Below are positions 6,666-7,162 of a DNA stretch of 7,162 nucleotides, piece after piece. A program made the translations under genes and the position numbers. Under the pieces are notes generated by a model, which was not told the origin of the DNA, made no database searches, and was given only the letters and a program-made list of their open reading frames with translations. This stretch comes from Candidatus Omnitrophota bacterium (lineage in GTDB: Bacteria; Omnitrophota; Gorgyraeia; Gygaellales; Profunditerraquicolaceae): the NCBI GenBank assembly GCA_016867175.1, contig VGKF01000043.1:1-7162 (forward strand). The letters are read 5' to 3'. Each line of letters begins with the position of its first letter. Within the stretch, counting starts at the first letter, position 1.

Positions 6666-6967
6666 GGACAGGTACCCAAGTGGCCAAAGGGGGCAGACTG
6701 TACAAAAGCAGCCTCCTGTTGAAAAGCAGGATGGAAAAGTAGGTGAATTCAGGGAACCCCTTGGTTTAGTTTCATCAAGGGCAATCCTGAGCCAAGTCCC
6801 TCTGTTTTCTTGCGAAAGCAAGAAGAGGGAAAGGTGCAGAGACTAAGCGCCTACTACCTACAGCGAAAGCTACGGTAAAGAGATAGTCCAAGCCTCGGGG
6901 TAACCCGAGGGCACTTGAAATCTGTTGCACTTGTGCTTCAGAGGTTCGAATCCTCTCCTGTCCACCA
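6666..6967 (+). tRNA. tRNA-Tyr(GUA), split by a group I intron
   Basis: The two exons are 6666-6701 and 6918-6967. Joined, they give an 86-nt class II tRNA. The acceptor GGACAGG (6666-6672) pairs with CCTGTCC (6957-6963), followed by A6964 and an encoded CCA. The anticodon stem GCAGA (6693-6697) pairs with TCTGT (6921-6925) around loop CTGTAAA, anticodon GTA. A variable arm is formed by GCAC/GTGC (6927-6930/6933-6936). The T arm AGAGG-TTCGAAT-CCTCT (6940-6956) is canonical. The D loop AAGTGGCCAAAG resembles bacterial tRNA-Tyr, which distinguishes it from tRNA-Ser and tRNA-Leu. The intron falls between U35 and A36, so the gene cannot decode without splicing. No second tRNA-Tyr is visible in the window. 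Confidence 0.93.
6702..6917 (+). ncRNA. Group I intron, subgroup IC3-like, self-splicing type
   Basis: The 216-nt intron follows U6701 and ends in G6917, as group I introns require. Helices drawn by hand: P1 exon CTGU with GCAG (6708-6711), with a U-G wobble at the splice site; P2 CCTGTT-GAAA-AGCAGG (6715-6730); P3 6739-6745/6848-6854; P4 TCAGG/CCTGA (6749-6753/6786-6790); P5 6758-6763/6776-6781; P6a 6797-6803/6824-6830 capped by a GAAA loop at 6814-6817; P7 GACTA/TAGTC (6841-6845/6884-6888); P8 6855-6877, whose tip is a GAAA loop; and P9 6893-6899/6904-6910 with a GTAA loop. The segments AATTCAGGGAA, GGGCAATCCTGAGCCAA, GGTGCAGAGACT and GATAGTCC match the core of cyanobacterial tRNA-Leu introns as I recall it. 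No endonuclease ORF is present. Confidence 0.92.
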
Positions 6968-6975
6968 TTTTTGCA

Positions 6976-7019
6976 GCACCCGACGCTATCGGATGCGTCG
7001 GTGCGCGCTAGGTAGCGCG
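6976..7019 (+). other. Two adjacent hairpins between tRNA-Tyr and tRNA-Gly
   Basis: The first hairpin pairs GCACC(C)GACGC (6976-6986) with GCGTCGGTGC (6995-7004), with one bulged C and loop TATCGGAT. The second, CGCGCTA-GG-TAGCGCG (7004-7019), is a near-perfect palindrome whose right arm runs into the first three bases of tRNA-Gly. They share base 7004, so at least one end pair must open if both form. There is no T tract, so they do not look like an intrinsic terminator. A role in RNA processing or a mobile palindromic element are both possible. Confidence 0.6.
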
Positions 7020-7087
7020 GGAGTAGTTCAGTGGTAGAACAATAGCCTTCCAAGCTATATATGGGGGTTCGATTCCCCTCTCCCGCT
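7017..7087 (+). tRNA. tRNA-Gly(UCC)
   Basis: The acceptor GCGGGAG (7017-7023) pairs with CTCCCGC (7080-7086), with T7087 as discriminator, usual for bacterial tRNA-Gly. The anticodon stem ATAGC/GCTAT (7042-7046/7054-7058) closes loop CTTCCAA with anticodon TCC at 7049-7051, reading GGA and probably GGG. The T stem 7063-7067/7075-7079 has a G-T closing pair. CCA is not encoded. It completes the Thr-Tyr-Gly order. Confidence 0.95.
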
Positions 7088-7143
7088 TTAATGAAGCCAC
7101 AGCTTATGGAGCGACAGCGAACATAAGTTGTTGGCTGAATTAA
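7088..7143 (+). repeat. Long hairpin element downstream of tRNA-Gly
   Basis: TTAAT (7088-7092) pairs with ATTAA (7139-7143). After a small internal loop, 7095-7108 pairs with 7122-7136 with a single bulged T, including CTTATG/CATAAG at the top. The loop is GAGCGACAGCGAA (7109-7121), similar to the motif at bases 3-14. No T tract follows, so an intrinsic terminator is unlikely unless it works in another way. The element looks like an extragenic palindromic repeat with a conserved loop. Bases 7144-7162 show nothing further. Confidence 0.6.
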
Positions 7144-7162
7144 TCCCTTACAGAATACTTAA

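Noticed and set aside
6545..6742. A 65-codon plus-strand ORF across tRNA-Thr
   Set aside because: It runs through a complete tRNA and into tRNA-Tyr, so the open frame is accidental.
6664..6846. A 60-codon plus-strand ORF across the tRNA-Tyr 5' exon and the intron
   Set aside because: It is fully explained by tRNA and ribozyme structure, has no ribosome binding site, and shows no endonuclease motif such as LAGLIDADG, HNH or GIY-YIG.
6666..6967. Reading the split tRNA as tRNA-Ser(UGA)
   Set aside because: A TTGA string occurs near the 3' splice site, but it would leave the anticodon stem unpaired. The GTA reading gives a perfect 5-bp stem and 7-nt loop, and the arms fit tRNA-Tyr.
6609..7053. 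Minus-strand ORFs opposite the tRNA cluster
   Set aside because: They are antisense to tRNA and intron structure. Peptides of this sort are common false predictions over tRNA genes.
7088..7143. Intrinsic terminator after the tRNA cluster
   Set aside because: The hairpin is strong, but no run of T follows and the loop is 13 nt. It fits a palindromic repeat better.

Overview
The window is an ordinary bacterial housekeeping neighbourhood with one striking feature: a tRNA-Tyr gene interrupted inside its anticodon by a compact group I intron. The host is a bacterium, judging by the membrane-anchored FtsH, the bacterial folate, vitamin B6 and lipid genes, a class II tRNA-Tyr with a long variable arm, and sigma70-like promoter spacing. 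Gene order, AGG/AGA-rich codon use and a recalled resemblance of the first small membrane protein suggest an uncultured lineage such as Candidatus Omnitrophota. That placement is a low-confidence inference.

Layout. Bases 1-60 hold what looks like the right half of a hairpin element. A tRNA with anticodon CAU (61-137, probably elongator Met) follows. Next come a short two-helix membrane protein (161-391) and tilS (395-1366), the lysidine synthase that modifies tRNA-Ile(CAU). A well-formed promoter (1374-1402) lies in the only sizeable intergenic gap inside the gene block. It faces a tight operon: ftsH (best start 1469), folP with an N-terminal extension, a 35-codon ORF, pdxJ, acpS and nnrD. 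The spacings are 8 nt, an ATGA overlap, 3 nt, another ATGA overlap and a 38-nt overlap. In several bacteria cdaA, cdaR and glmM stand between folP and pdxJ. Here only the 35-codon ORF remains, and it resembles the N-terminus of CdaA.

Bases 6581-7087 carry a tRNA cluster Thr(UGU)-Tyr(GUA)-Gly(UCC), in the same order as the cluster upstream of tufB in E. coli. The Tyr gene is split between anticodon bases 35 and 36 by a 216-nt intron (6702-6917). Its P1 to P9 helices can be drawn from the sequence, and its conserved core resembles subgroup IC3, the type found in cyanobacterial tRNA-Leu. It carries no homing endonuclease. The window ends in a long hairpin whose loop resembles the motif at the left edge.

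How the genes work together: ftsH is membrane protein quality control, folP makes folate, pdxJ makes pyridoxine phosphate, acpS activates acyl carrier protein and nnrD repairs hydrated NAD(P)H. They form a general housekeeping unit rather than one pathway. tilS and the tRNA genes serve decoding.
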